Below are positions 1 through 8,234 of a DNA stretch of 64,000 bases, in pieces. The first letter of the stretch is position 1, and each line of letters begins with the position of its first letter. The position numbers and the translations under genes are program-made. The notes beneath the pieces are model-generated. The model worked only from the letters and a program-made list of their open reading frames with translations. It was not told the DNA's origin and searched no databases. Source of the stretch: Methylobacterium amylolyticum (GTDB lineage: Bacteria > Pseudomonadota > Alphaproteobacteria > Rhizobiales > Beijerinckiaceae); assembly GCF_030700245.1 (NCBI RefSeq), contig NZ_JAUYZI010000028.1, positions 1-64,000 on the forward strand, written 5' to 3'.

Positions 1-533
1 GAGACGAGCACCTGGGGCTGGATGGCCTTGCCGGCGAGTTCGCTCTCGATGAGCGCCTGCACGTCCTGGGGCCGGCGTCCGGCGACGTGGATGCGCCCGG
101 CATAGGGCACGGAGATGGAGCCGTCGCGCCCGACCGGCTGCTCGGGGATGAGGGCGGACTTGGAGCCGGCGGAGAAGCGGTCGGCGACGAGCGGCCCGGA
201 GAACAGGCCGCCGGACCCGGCCTCCCAGACGGAGACGGAGACCATGTCGCCGACGCCGATGACGGGCTCGGTGGAGGGTCTGTGGTCGCCGAAGGAGGCG
301 AGCAGGCTGTCGAGGGGTCGGCCGCGCAGGGCCTCGACGGCGGCGGGGGAGACGTCGATGATCTCGTAGCGGGCGAGCAGGGCGCCGTCGGCGGTGGCGA
401 CCTCGGCGCCGGCCTCGATCGCCGAGGCGGTCGGGCCCGCCGCCGGCAGCGCCGTGCAGCCCGCCATCGATCCGGCCGCCAGCGCGGCCATCAGCGCAGC
501 GAGCGCCGTCTTACGCGAACGGAAACCTCGCAA
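1..533 (-). CDS. Polysaccharide export lipoprotein, Wza/BexD type (partial, 3' end outside window)
   Basis: The reading frame starts at a TTG at 533-531 preceded by a GGGAGG ribosome site and runs off the left edge, giving about 177 residues. The N-terminus has basic residues, a hydrophobic stretch and a lipobox (SMAGC), so it is expected to be an outer-membrane lipoprotein. The following sequence (IGVGDMVSVSVWEAG, then VPYAGRIHVAGRRPQDVQ) matches the polysaccharide export domain that precedes SLBB domains in Wza-family secretins. The known role of the family is the outer-membrane channel for capsule or exopolysaccharide. The TTG start is chosen because it is the only start that keeps the signal peptide intact. 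Family assignment is good; the polymer exported is unknown. Confidence 0.8.
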   Translation of the reverse strand, partial: MRGFRSRKTALAALMAALAAGSMAGCTALPAAGPTASAIEAGAEVATADGALLARYEIIDVSPAAVEALRGRPLDSLLASFGDHRPSTEPVIGVGDMVSVSVWEAGSGGLFSGPLVADRFSAGSKSALIPEQPVGRDGSISVPYAGRIHVAGRRPQDVQALIESELAGKAIQPQVLV

Positions 534-949
534 GGTACCTCCCGGGATGAACGAGACTGCGCGGATCGAGCGGTCGGGCTGCGACGGCGCCGCGCGTTCA
601 AGCTCAGCCATATGTCCACTTCGTTTCAAAAGACGTTTTCCAGCGCGGAAACATCGCCGGCGCCCAGGGCGTCGGCGCACGCGTCGAGAACCGGAGCGCG
701 CGGACGGGTCAGCGATCCGGTGCTTGGGCCCAGATTAGGGGCAAGAGCGTGACCATTCAGGCGTTGGGCGGTGACGGGATCCGTTTCTCGGCGCGGTGTG
801 CCCCGGCCGCCACGCACCGCCCGGCCTGGGACGGCCCCGCGCGCGGCGCGGGGTCGCCCGTCGTCCGCAGGTTTCCCGCGGCACGCCCCCTCTCTATAAC
901 GCCCGCGGCGCGCGTGCCGCGGCGCCGGGCAGAGACGGGACCCCAGAGC
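534..949. other. Intergenic region between divergent genes (promoter region)
   Basis: This 416-nt stretch separates the minus-strand export gene from the plus-strand SGNH gene. It contains a locally AT-richer patch around 600-650 and probably carries both promoters. I see no convincing small gene, repeat or terminator in it. Long open frames cross it on both strands but look like composition artefacts of the GC-rich DNA. Confidence 0.4.
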
Positions 950-1990
950 ATGGCCGAGCAGGCCTCCGACGACCGGGACGGCGCCGCGCGCCGCAAGTTC
1001 CTGCACCACTTCCAGAGTTTCAACGCCAGCATCCGCTTCCCGGCGCCCTACACGGGTTTCGCCGGCAAGCCGATGAAGCACATCGCCGAGCGCGGCTACG
1101 TCTACGACCCGCTGGGCTACCGCACCGACGCCCTGCCCGGCCCGCGCGCGGCCGAGGACCTGCGGATCTTCGCGGTCGGCGACAGCACCCTCCTGGAGGG
1201 CCTGTCCACCCCCGACACGCTCCCGGGCCGGCTGGAGACGGTGCTGCGGGCGACGCACGGGGCGCGGACCCGCGTCTACAATTTCGGCGCGATCTCCGCC
1301 TGCCTCAACCAGATGACCGCGCTGATCACCACCCGACTGATGGACATGGAGCCGGACCTGATCCTCGTGGTCGGCGGGGCCACCGACATCTTCCAGCCCT
1401 GGAGCTTCGACCCGCGCGCGGGCTACCCGTTCGACCACTTCGTGACCGAGTGCCTGCAGGACTACTTCTTCGATCCGAAGGACCCGCTGGAGCCGGCGCC
1501 GCCGCTCTCCTACGAGAATCTCCAGGCGCTGATCTTCCAGCGGCTCGCCAACCTGCGGGCGCTGACCCTGTGGCAATCCGAGCCGTGGGAGTGGGAGGTG
1601 GTGCGCCAGTTCGAGCTGGGGCTGAAGCGGCTCGCGCGCCTGTCGCGCGGCCTCGACATCCCGGTGCGGTTCGTCTTGCAGCCGACGGTGGTGCGCAAGA
1701 CGACGCTCGTCGGCGACGAGCGGTCGGTCGCCTCGGGCGCGTTCCTGGCCTATCTCGACCGGCAGGTCGAGCGCTTCGCGCGGGTGGTGGCCGGCGTCGG
1801 GGACGGCCCGCTCGCCGGCCCGCATTTCGGGGTGCACGACCTGAGCGCGGCGTTCCGCGACGACGCCCGCGCGCTGTTCACCGACATCGTCCACGTCGAT
1901 TCGTTCGGCCGCCAGGCTTTGGCCGAGCGACTGGCCGCCGACCTCGACGCCGTGCTGCCGCGGCCGGTCCAGGCGGAGGCCTCCGCCTAG
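950..1990 (+). CDS. SGNH/GDSL-like hydrolase family protein (346 aa)
   Basis: The protein carries a GDS-type block I (AVGDSTLLEG, Ser near residue 79) followed by a family-typical alternation of helices and strands, and a C-terminal DIVHVD motif that could supply the catalytic Asp-His. There is no obvious signal peptide. The first ATG with sensible spacing is at 950; upstream in-frame codons are of poor quality. Its stop overlaps the GTG of the next gene by one base (TAGTG), and that gene encodes another SGNH protein, so the two are almost certainly one operon. In surface polysaccharide loci such proteins often add or remove acyl groups; the divergent export lipoprotein makes this an attractive but unproven role here. 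The substrate cannot be told from sequence. Confidence 0.7.
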   Translation: MAEQASDDRDGAARRKFLHHFQSFNASIRFPAPYTGFAGKPMKHIAERGYVYDPLGYRTDALPGPRAAEDLRIFAVGDSTLLEGLSTPDTLPGRLETVLRATHGARTRVYNFGAISACLNQMTALITTRLMDMEPDLILVVGGATDIFQPWSFDPRAGYPFDHFVTECLQDYFFDPKDPLEPAPPLSYENLQALIFQRLANLRALTLWQSEPWEWEVVRQFELGLKRLARLSRGLDIPVRFVLQPTVVRKTTLVGDERSVASGAFLAYLDRQVERFARVVAGVGDGPLAGPHFGVHDLSAAFRDDARALFTDIVHVDSFGRQALAERLAADLDAVLPRPVQAEASA

Positions 1991-2730
1991 TGGACGCCCC
2001 CGAGACCGCGCCGCCGGTCGCCGTGCCGCCGATCGTGTTCATCGGCGACTCGATCACCGAGCAGTGGAGCTTCTACCGGGCCGGGACCTTCGAGGCCTAC
2101 GGGCTGATCCCGCGCGGCGTCTCCGGCGAGACGGCCGGCTGGGTCGCCCGGCGCTTTCGCGGCGAGCTCGAGCGCAGCGGCGCGCGCGGCGTCCACCTCC
2201 TGTGCGGGGTGAACGATATCGGCCGCAACGGCGGCGTGTTCGTGTCGACGGACGAGATCGTCGCCACCCTGCTCGGCATGCTCGACGAGGCCCGGGCGCT
2301 GGGGGTGAAGGCCTGGGTCGGCTCGATCACCCCCGCCGCCAACATCCCGTGGAACCCCGGGGTGCCGGACGCCCCGGCGATGATCGACGCGGTGAATGTC
2401 CGCCTGCGCGCCGAGGCCCCGGCGCACGGGGCGACCTTCATCGACTACTACGCCGTGCTGGCCGACGGGTCCGGCGGCCTGCGCACCGAGTACGGCAGCG
2501 ACGGCCTGCATCTCAGCCCGGCGGGCTACGCGGCGATCGAGCCGCTGATGCTGACGGCGCTCGGGCGGATCGCGCCGCCGGCGACCGCCGCGACTCCCGC
2601 CCCCGCGGCGCCCGAGGCGCCGGCGCGGACGGCGTTCGGTCCGATCGGGCGCACCGGCGCGGCAGCGCTCGCGGCGCTCGCCGCCCTCGTGGTGCTGGTC
2701 CTGCTGGCGCTCGCCGTCGCGCGATCCTGA
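1990..2730 (+). CDS. SGNH/GDSL hydrolase with C-terminal membrane anchor (246 aa)
   Basis: Canonical SGNH blocks are present: FIGDSITEQW (nucleophile Ser about residue 21), a GVND block (Asn about 75) and DGLHL near residues 171-175 supplying Asp and His. After the catalytic domain comes a Pro/Ala-rich linker and a single hydrophobic segment (about residues 218-243), so the enzyme is probably anchored in the membrane by its C-terminus. The GTG start overlaps the stop of the preceding SGNH gene by one nucleotide. Family members act as esterases, lipases or acetyl-transfer enzymes on carbohydrates. A role in modifying an exported polysaccharide is inferred from the neighbouring export lipoprotein only. 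Confidence 0.8.
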   Translation: MDAPETAPPVAVPPIVFIGDSITEQWSFYRAGTFEAYGLIPRGVSGETAGWVARRFRGELERSGARGVHLLCGVNDIGRNGGVFVSTDEIVATLLGMLDEARALGVKAWVGSITPAANIPWNPGVPDAPAMIDAVNVRLRAEAPAHGATFIDYYAVLADGSGGLRTEYGSDGLHLSPAGYAAIEPLMLTALGRIAPPATAATPAPAAPEAPARTAFGPIGRTGAAALAALAALVVLVLLALAVARS

Positions 2731-2810
2731 ATCGCTCGAACCCGAACCGCCTGCATCCCATCCGGTTGACTCGATCCCGGCCGCCGGCCGGGGACACGGA
2801 GTGGGCGGCG

Positions 2811-4532
2811 ATGACGGGCGCGGACGGCCTTCGCAGGCGGATCGATCAGGGCACCGGCCGCGCCGCGGCCGACCTCGTGCTCAAGGGCGGCCGGTTCCTC
2901 GACCTCGTCACCGGCGACCTCGTCGCCTCCGACGTCGCGGTCTGCGGCGACCGGATCGTCGGCACGCACGGGACCTACCGCGGCGCGCGGGAGATCGACG
3001 TGTCCGGTCGCGTGATCGTGCCGGGCTTCATCGACACGCATTTCCACGTCGAATCGTCGCTGATGCCGCCGCTGGAATTCGAGCGCTGCGTCCTGCCTCG
3101 CGGCGTCACCACCGGCGTGTGCGACCCGCACGAGATGGCCAACGTGCTCGGCACCGCGGCGTTCGACTGGTTCCTCGACGCCGCCGGGGCGATGGCGATG
3201 GACCTGCGGGTGCAGCTCTCCGCCTGCGTGCCGGCCGCGCCGGGTCTGGAAACCTCCGGCGCCCGGATCGAGGCAGCCGACCTCCTGCGCTTCGCCGGCC
3301 ATCCCCGGGTGCTCGGGCTCGCCGAGGTCATGAACTTCCCCGGGGTTCTCGCGGGCGATCCGGACCTCCTGGCCAAGCTCGCTGCCTTCCAGGGCCGGCC
3401 GATCGACGGGCACGCGCCGCTGCTGCGGGGGCTGCCCCTCAACGGCTACGTCGCGGCCGGCATCCGCACGGAGCACGAGGCGACCACGGCGGAGGAGGCG
3501 CTGGAGAAGCTGTCGAAGGGGATGACGGTGCTGATTCGCGAGGGCTCGGTCTCCAAGGACCTGCACGCGCTCGCGTCGATCCTGACCGAGCGCACCGCGC
3601 CGTTCCTCGCCTTCTGCACCGACGACCGCAACCCCCTCGACATCGCCGAGGAGGGGCATCTCGACCACGCGGTCCGCACCGCGATCCGCCTGGGCTGCCC
3701 GCCCCTCGCCGTCTACCGCGCCGCCTCGTGGTCGGCGGCCCGCGCCTTCGGCCTGCACGACCGGGGCCTCGTCGCTCCGGGCCAGCGCGCCGACCTCGTC
3801 GTCCTCGACGATGTCCTGGGTTGCGCCGTCTCGCGGGTGATCTGCGCGGGGCGCCCCGTGGACGAGGCTCTGTTCGCGGACCGGGCGCCCGTCGCCCCGA
3901 TCGGCCGCGGCAGCGTCCGGGTGCGGCGGGTGACGGAGGCGGATTTCGCCGCGCCGGGCTCCGGGCCCTCGACCCCGGTGATCGGCGTCGTGCCGGGCAA
4001 GATCATCACGCGGCGCCTCGACCTCGCCCTCCCCTACCGGGACGGCGAGCGCCGGATCGACCTCGATCAGGACGCGGTGAAGGTCGCGGTGGTGGAGCGC
4101 CACGGCCGCACGCCGCCGGGGCTGCGCGGCATCGGCGTCGCCTTCGTGAACGGGTTCGGCCTGAGGCGCGGGGCGATCGCCTCCTCCGTCGGGCACGATT
4201 GCCACAATATCACGGTGGTGGGTGCCGACGAGGCCGACATGGCGGTGGCGGTCAACCGGCTCGCCGAGATCGAGGGCGGGTTCGTGGTGGCCGCGGGCGG
4301 CCGGGTGCTCGCCGAGATCGCCCTGCCGCTCGCCGGGCTGATGAGCCTGCTGCCGTTCGAGGCGATCGGCCGGGAGCTCGGCGCCCTGCGGGCGGCGGCG
4401 CGCGGCCTCGGCTGCACCCTGCCCGAGCCGTTCCTCCAGGTCGCCTTCCTGCCGCTGCCGGTGATCCCGCACCTCAAGATCACCGATCGCGGCCTCGTCG
4501 ACGTGGACCGCTTCGCGCTGATCGAGGCGTGA
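2811..4532 (+). CDS. ade: Adenine deaminase
   Basis: The 573-residue protein is a full-length member of the Ade2-type adenine deaminases, which convert adenine to hypoxanthine and ammonia in purine salvage. Visible features are the amidohydrolase metal motif DTHFHVESS, the DPHEMANV segment, a FCTDDRNP segment late in the barrel, and the C-terminal family domain with a conserved HNITVVG stretch. The ATG at 2811 follows a GGAG about ten bases upstream. It stands alone on the plus strand, 80 nt after the SGNH pair and 121 nt before ohr, and no linked purine gene is seen. No key residue looks missing. Confidence 0.93.
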   Translation: MTGADGLRRRIDQGTGRAAADLVLKGGRFLDLVTGDLVASDVAVCGDRIVGTHGTYRGAREIDVSGRVIVPGFIDTHFHVESSLMPPLEFERCVLPRGVTTGVCDPHEMANVLGTAAFDWFLDAAGAMAMDLRVQLSACVPAAPGLETSGARIEAADLLRFAGHPRVLGLAEVMNFPGVLAGDPDLLAKLAAFQGRPIDGHAPLLRGLPLNGYVAAGIRTEHEATTAEEALEKLSKGMTVLIREGSVSKDLHALASILTERTAPFLAFCTDDRNPLDIAEEGHLDHAVRTAIRLGCPPLAVYRAASWSAARAFGLHDRGLVAPGQRADLVVLDDVLGCAVSRVICAGRPVDEALFADRAPVAPIGRGSVRVRRVTEADFAAPGSGPSTPVIGVVPGKIITRRLDLALPYRDGERRIDLDQDAVKVAVVERHGRTPPGLRGIGVAFVNGFGLRRGAIASSVGHDCHNITVVGADEADMAVAVNRLAEIEGGFVVAAGGRVLAEIALPLAGLMSLLPFEAIGRELGALRAAARGLGCTLPEPFLQVAFLPLPVIPHLKITDRGLVDVDRFALIEA

Positions 4533-4565
4533 GCCGCCGGAACCCGGGGATGGCATGCGCGAGAT

Positions 4566-4585
4566 ATCGATTGCGCACAATCGAT
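4566..4585. promoter_or_regulatory. Perfect 20-bp palindrome upstream of ohr (candidate OhrR/MarR operator)
   Basis: The sequence ATCGATTGCGCACAATCGAT is a perfect inverted repeat with 8-bp arms around a CGCA centre. It begins 34 nt after the adenine deaminase stop and ends 68 nt before the ohr start. Ohr genes are typically repressed by OhrR, a MarR-family thiol sensor binding AT-rich palindromes with ATTG/CAAT half sites, and this fits that pattern. No ohrR gene is in the window, so the regulator would have to act in trans. Confidence 0.5.
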
Positions 4586-4653
4586 GTCCGGTCTACCCGT
4601 CTTCCCGGGCCGGCCCTAGATGCCGGGTCTCGCCCACAACCGGAGACCGCACG

Positions 4654-5079
4654 ATGTCCGTCGACGTGAAGTACCGCACCACCGCCACCGCCACCGGGGG
4701 CCGCGACGGCGCGGCCAAGACCGAGGACGGATCGCTCAGCGTCAAGCTCTCGACCCCGAAGGAGCTGGGCGGTGCCGGCGGAGAGGGCAACAACCCCGAG
4801 CAGCTCTTCGCGGCGGGCTACTCCGCCTGCTTCCTCGGCGCCATGAAGGCGGTCGCCCCGTCGCTGTCGCTGAAGGTCCCGGCCGACACCTCGGTCACTG
4901 CCACGGTCGGCATCGGCCCGCGCTCCGAGGGCGGCTTCGGCATCACCGCCGACCTCAAGATCAGCCTGCCGGGCCTCGACCGCGCCGACGCGCAGAAGCT
5001 CGTGGATAAGGCGCACACGATCTGCCCGTACTCCAACGCGACCCGCAACAACGTCGATGTCGGCCTGACCGTCGTCTGA
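4654..5079 (+). CDS. ohr: Organic hydroperoxide resistance protein (Ohr/OsmC family)
   Basis: At 141 residues this is the usual length for Ohr, a cytoplasmic dimeric peroxidase that reduces organic and fatty-acid hydroperoxides using lipoylated protein as electron donor. Both catalytic cysteines are present: Cys59 in YSACFLGAM and Cys124 in TICPYSNATR, the pattern that separates Ohr from OsmC. The N-terminus (DVKYRTTATATGGRDG) is also typical. The ATG at 4654 lies in a standalone transcription unit with a perfect palindrome upstream and a strong terminator hairpin downstream, so it is probably monocistronic and induced by organic peroxide. Confidence 0.95.
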   Translation: MSVDVKYRTTATATGGRDGAAKTEDGSLSVKLSTPKELGGAGGEGNNPEQLFAAGYSACFLGAMKAVAPSLSLKVPADTSVTATVGIGPRSEGGFGITADLKISLPGLDRADAQKLVDKAHTICPYSNATRNNVDVGLTVV

Positions 5080-5094
5080 TTTTTTTCGGATTTG

Positions 5095-5128
5095 GCCGCC
5101 GGACGCTCGCGCCCGGCGGCATTTTTTC
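5095..5128 (+). terminator. Rho-independent terminator after ohr
   Basis: A perfect 8-bp stem (GCCGCCGG and CCGGCGGC) closes a 10-nt loop and is followed directly by ATTTTTTC. It sits 15 nt downstream of the ohr stop and upstream of the convergent hydratase gene end. The minus-strand reading has no T-run, so it serves the plus strand. Confidence 0.85.
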
Positions 5129-5149
5129 GCCACCCGTGCCGCCCGCGAA

Positions 5150-5992
5150 TCACGCTCCGGGTTCGGCGCTCGCCCGCATGCAGACGCGCCCGTCCGCGTC
5201 GAGGGTGACGCCCTCGAAGCCCGCCTCGGTCCGCCGCCCGCAGACGGAGAAGGTCTGGTTGGCGGTCATCGGCGAGAGGCCGCGATACCGGAAGATCCGC
5301 GGCACCCGCCCCAGCAGCGCCGCCGCGAGGTTGACGAGCAGCGTCGCCTGCATCGGCCCGTGCACCACGAGATCGGCGTAGCCCTCGACCTCCGTCGCGT
5401 AGGGCCGGTCGTAGTGGAAGCGGTGGCCGTTGAAGGTCATCGCCGAGTAGCGGAACAGCAGGACCGGCGTCGCCGGCACCCGCCAGACCCGCTCGTAGGC
5501 GGAGGCGTCGTCGCGGGCCGCCTCGGCATTCGCCCCGGTCTGCGCGCCTGCCGCCTCGCGGTAGACGATGTCCTGCCGCTCTCGGACGGCGAGGCCGCGC
5601 GGGCTCGACACCGCGTGCGCGACGGTGACGAAGCACAGGCTGCCGCTGCGCCCGGCCTTGAAGGCCACGTCGCGCACGATCTCGGTGCGCGTCACCCCAT
5701 CGCCCGCGCGCAGGGCGTCGAGGAACTCCATCTCCCCGCCCGCCCACATCCGCCGCGGCAGCGGGACGGGGGGCAGGAACCCGCCCTTGGCCGCGTGCCC
5801 GTCGGGCCCGAGCGCGTCGGCGGCCGGCGTCTCGGGGGCGAGGCACCAGTGCAGGGCCGGCGGCGCCTCGCCCGGGCCGACCGGGGCCAGATGCGGCCCC
5901 AGGGTCGCCTGGAACTCGCTCAGCAGCCGGGGGGTGACGAGGTCGGTGCTCTCGCGCGTGCGGCCGATCCAGGCGGTGAGATCGGTGTCCAT
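5150..5992 (-). CDS. MaoC-family acyl-CoA hydratase, mesaconyl-C4-CoA hydratase/HTD2-like (280 aa)
   Basis: The protein resembles the FAS1-type MaoC dehydratases that include mesaconyl-C4-CoA hydratase and fungal/bacterial HTD2 proteins: an N-terminal hot-dog half (residues about 10-140) and a C-terminal half with FRYSAMTFNGHRFHYDRPYA, which carries the conserved His-containing hydratase segment, followed by a LVVHGPMQATLL stretch. It is the last gene of a minus-strand set with an SDR dehydrogenase (10 nt away) and a family III CoA-transferase. In the 3-hydroxypropionate bicycle a CoA-transferase of the same family feeds such a hydratase, so a C4/C5 dicarboxylyl-CoA pathway is a reasonable inference, but the substrate is not proven. 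Confidence 0.78.
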   Translation of the reverse strand: MDTDLTAWIGRTRESTDLVTPRLLSEFQATLGPHLAPVGPGEAPPALHWCLAPETPAADALGPDGHAAKGGFLPPVPLPRRMWAGGEMEFLDALRAGDGVTRTEIVRDVAFKAGRSGSLCFVTVAHAVSSPRGLAVRERQDIVYREAAGAQTGANAEAARDDASAYERVWRVPATPVLLFRYSAMTFNGHRFHYDRPYATEVEGYADLVVHGPMQATLLVNLAAALLGRVPRIFRYRGLSPMTANQTFSVCGRRTEAGFEGVTLDADGRVCMRASAEPGA

Positions 5993-6002
5993 CGCGCCCG
6001 TC

Positions 6003-6752
6003 TCAGGCCGTGCGGCCGCCGTCGACCGGCAGGTCGATCCCGGTGATGAATTCGGCCTCGTCCGAGGCGAGGAACAGGGCCGCCGCGGCGATGTCCCGGG
6101 CCGTCGACATCCGCCCGAGCGGGATCGTGGCGATGAACCTCTGCCGGTTCTCGGGTGTGTCGGGCACGCCCATGAACTCTTCGAGCAGCCCGGTCGCGCC
6201 CATCACCGGGCACAGGGCGTTCACCCGGACTTTCCAGGGCGCGAGTTCGAGGGCCAGCGACTTGGTGGCGAGGCTCGCCGCCCCCTTGGACGCGTTGTAC
6301 CACGTCAGCCCCGGGCGCGGCCGCAGAGCCGCGGTCGAGCTGACGTTGAGGATCACGCCGCCGCCGTTGTCGCGCATCAGCGGCGCGGCCGCGCGCACCG
6401 CGTGGAAGATCGACTTCACGTTCACCCGGAAGACTCGGTCGAAGTCGTCCTCCGTCACCTCCAGGAGCGGGCGGTTGCGGTGGGTGGTGCCGGCGTTGTT
6501 CACGAGGATGTGCGGCGCCCCGAATCGCGCGCGGGTCTCCGCGACCATCGCGTCCACGTCGGCGGCGGCACCGACATCGGCGGCGAGGGCGATGGCGCTC
6601 GGGCCGATCCCGGCGGCCACCGCCTCGGCGGCCTCGCGGCGGATATCGACCACGGCGACCCGCGCGCCCTCGGCCGCGAAGCGCTCGGCGATGCCCGCAC
6701 CGAAGCCGCCGCCGGCCCCCGTGACGATCGCGATCTTGCCCTCAAGCCTCAT
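6003..6752 (-). CDS. SDR-family NAD(P)-dependent oxidoreductase (249 aa)
   Basis: A classical short-chain dehydrogenase: the cofactor glycine motif TGAGGGFGAG near the N-terminus, NNAG in the fourth strand, a catalytic Ser in NVSSTAAL and YNASK with the Tyr and Lys, and a C-terminal ITGIDLPVDGG. The acidic residue after the second strand (VVDIRRE) suggests preference for NAD. The ATG at 6752 is preceded by GGGAGG at good spacing; an ATG six codons upstream is less well placed. It lies between the CoA-transferase (23 nt upstream) and the MaoC hydratase, so it probably oxidises or reduces a hydroxyacyl intermediate of the same pathway. Confidence 0.85.
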   Translation of the reverse strand: MRLEGKIAIVTGAGGGFGAGIAERFAAEGARVAVVDIRREAAEAVAAGIGPSAIALAADVGAAADVDAMVAETRARFGAPHILVNNAGTTHRNRPLLEVTEDDFDRVFRVNVKSIFHAVRAAAPLMRDNGGGVILNVSSTAALRPRPGLTWYNASKGAASLATKSLALELAPWKVRVNALCPVMGATGLLEEFMGVPDTPENRQRFIATIPLGRMSTARDIAAAALFLASDEAEFITGIDLPVDGGRTA

Positions 6753-6775
6753 CGTCGCCTCCCGATCCATCGCTT

Positions 6776-7939
6776 CTACGGACGCCCGGAGAACTCGGCG
6801 CGGATCCGCGCGCCGTGCTCGCCGAGACCCGGCACCGGCCCGAGCGGCCGCACCGCCCCGTCGATCAGCACCGGCGGAGCCACGATATGCGCGGTGCCGG
6901 CCGGGGTCTCCACCGGCGTGCGCTTGAGCGCCGGGTGGGTGGCGAGGTCGACCAGCCCGTTGACGAAGCCGTAGGCGGTGCCGGCGGCCTTCAGCCGGGC
7001 GGCGGCGGCGGCGCGGGTCAGCCGCACCAGAACGGCGCCGATGCGCAGGTCCACCGCCGCGCGGTTGGCGACGCGGGCGTTGTTGGAGTCGAACCCCTCC
7101 GCCCGCGCCAGCCCGGGCTCGCCCAGAACCGTCTCGCAGAAGAGCGCCCACTCGCGCTCGTTCTGGATCGCGATCAGCACGAGGCCGTCGTCGGCGGTGG
7201 GGTAGGCGCCGTAGGGGCTGATCGAGGGGTGGGCGAGGCCGAGCCGCTGCGGCGCCTTGCCCGTGCCCTCGAAGTAGAGCAGCGGCACGTTCATCCAGTC
7301 GGCGGCGCCGCTGAACAGGCTGACCGAGAGGGCACTCCCCGCCCCCGTGATGCCGCGGGCGATCAGCGCCTCCAGCACGGCGGCGTGCGCGTCCATCCCG
7401 CAGGCGATGTCGCAGGCCGAGACGCCGATCCGCCCCGGCCCGGCCGGGTGGCCGGTGATGGCCGCGAGCCCGCTCTCGGCCTGCACCAGCAGGTCGTAGG
7501 CCTTCATGTCGCTGTAGGCGTGGCCCTCGCCGTAGCCCGAGATGTCGACGGTGATCAGCCGGGGATGGCGCGCCCGCAGCTCCGCCGAGCCGAAGCCGGC
7601 CCGGGCGGCGGCGCCGGGCGCGAGGTTCTGCACGAACACGTCCGTCCGCGCGAGGATCGCGTGCAGCAGCCGCGCGTCCTCAGGATCCTTGATGTCGGCG
7701 ACGAGGCTCTCCTTGCCGCGGTTGAGCCAGACGAAGTAGCTCGCCAGCCCGTTCACGGCGGCGTCGTAGCCGCGGGCGAAGTCGCCCTCGGCGCGCTCGA
7801 CCTTGATCACCCGGGCGCCGGCATCGGCGAGCCGCGAGGTGCAGTAGGGCCCCGCCACCGCCTGCTCCAGGGCCAGCACGGTCAGGCCGGCGAGCGGCCG
7901 CGTCTTCCCGGTCTCCGCAGGGCGTTCCGCCGTCTCCAC
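6776..7939 (-). CDS. Family III CoA-transferase (CaiB/BaiF type, 387 aa)
   Basis: The sequence starts with LAGLTVLALEQAVAGPYCTS, the N-terminal signature of CaiB/BaiF CoA-transferases, and contains MKAYDLLVQAESGL, whose Asp is the expected catalytic residue that forms the acyl anhydride. KVERAEGDFAR and WLNRGKESL are further family blocks. The GTG at 7939 is preferred because a GGGAGG lies upstream at about nine bases; longer in-frame extensions cross a region that looks like a promoter. It is the first gene of the SDR and MaoC-hydratase set. Mesaconyl-CoA C1-C4 transferase is one family member and fits the neighbouring hydratase, but other dicarboxylate substrates are equally possible. Confidence 0.85.
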   Translation of the reverse strand: METAERPAETGKTRPLAGLTVLALEQAVAGPYCTSRLADAGARVIKVERAEGDFARGYDAAVNGLASYFVWLNRGKESLVADIKDPEDARLLHAILARTDVFVQNLAPGAAARAGFGSAELRARHPRLITVDISGYGEGHAYSDMKAYDLLVQAESGLAAITGHPAGPGRIGVSACDIACGMDAHAAVLEALIARGITGAGSALSVSLFSGAADWMNVPLLYFEGTGKAPQRLGLAHPSISPYGAYPTADDGLVLIAIQNEREWALFCETVLGEPGLARAEGFDSNNARVANRAAVDLRIGAVLVRLTRAAAAARLKAAGTAYGFVNGLVDLATHPALKRTPVETPAGTAHIVAPPVLIDGAVRPLGPVPGLGEHGARIRAEFSGRP

Positions 7940-8052
7940 CCGTCCGCCCTCCCGTGCTGCATCCCGTGGCGCGTCCGGTGGCGCCCATCGTCGAGCGACG
8001 TGACATGCGGCAAGCCGGACGGCCCGTCCAATATCTCTTCGGCCTACCTTCG

Positions 8053-8067
8053 ATACGAGAATCGTAT
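8053..8067. promoter_or_regulatory. Palindrome upstream of the CoA-transferase operon (candidate operator)
   Basis: ATACGAGAATCGTAT is a perfect 6-3-6 inverted repeat, 113 nt upstream of the CoA-transferase start. The minus-strand sequence just downstream of it contains GATATT, which could act as a -10 box. The spacing and AT-rich character suit a dimeric repressor such as a GntR, IclR or TetR protein. No candidate regulator gene is adjacent. Confidence 0.4.
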
Positions 8068-8234
8068 GGATATCCGCCGGCCCCGGTATCGTCTTTCGAG
8101 GGCGGAGGTGCTGCACGTCGCCCGGGCTGCGACCCGGGGCGCGATCGGCGCGTTCCGGGCCGGCTTCACCGCCTCGGCCCCGTTCACACCCCGGTGGTGG
8201 GCGCGCCGCCGGACCGGGGACGGAGGCGTGAGCC

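Noticed and set aside
626..1894. Long open frame on the minus strand opposite the first SGNH gene
   Set aside because: Its residues are mostly Arg, Gly, Ala and His without domain motifs. The plus strand has a good SGNH protein, so this frame is a composition artefact.
2526..4580. Long minus-strand open frame opposite adenine deaminase
   Set aside because: The plus strand encodes a complete adenine deaminase with metal motifs; the antisense product is low-complexity.
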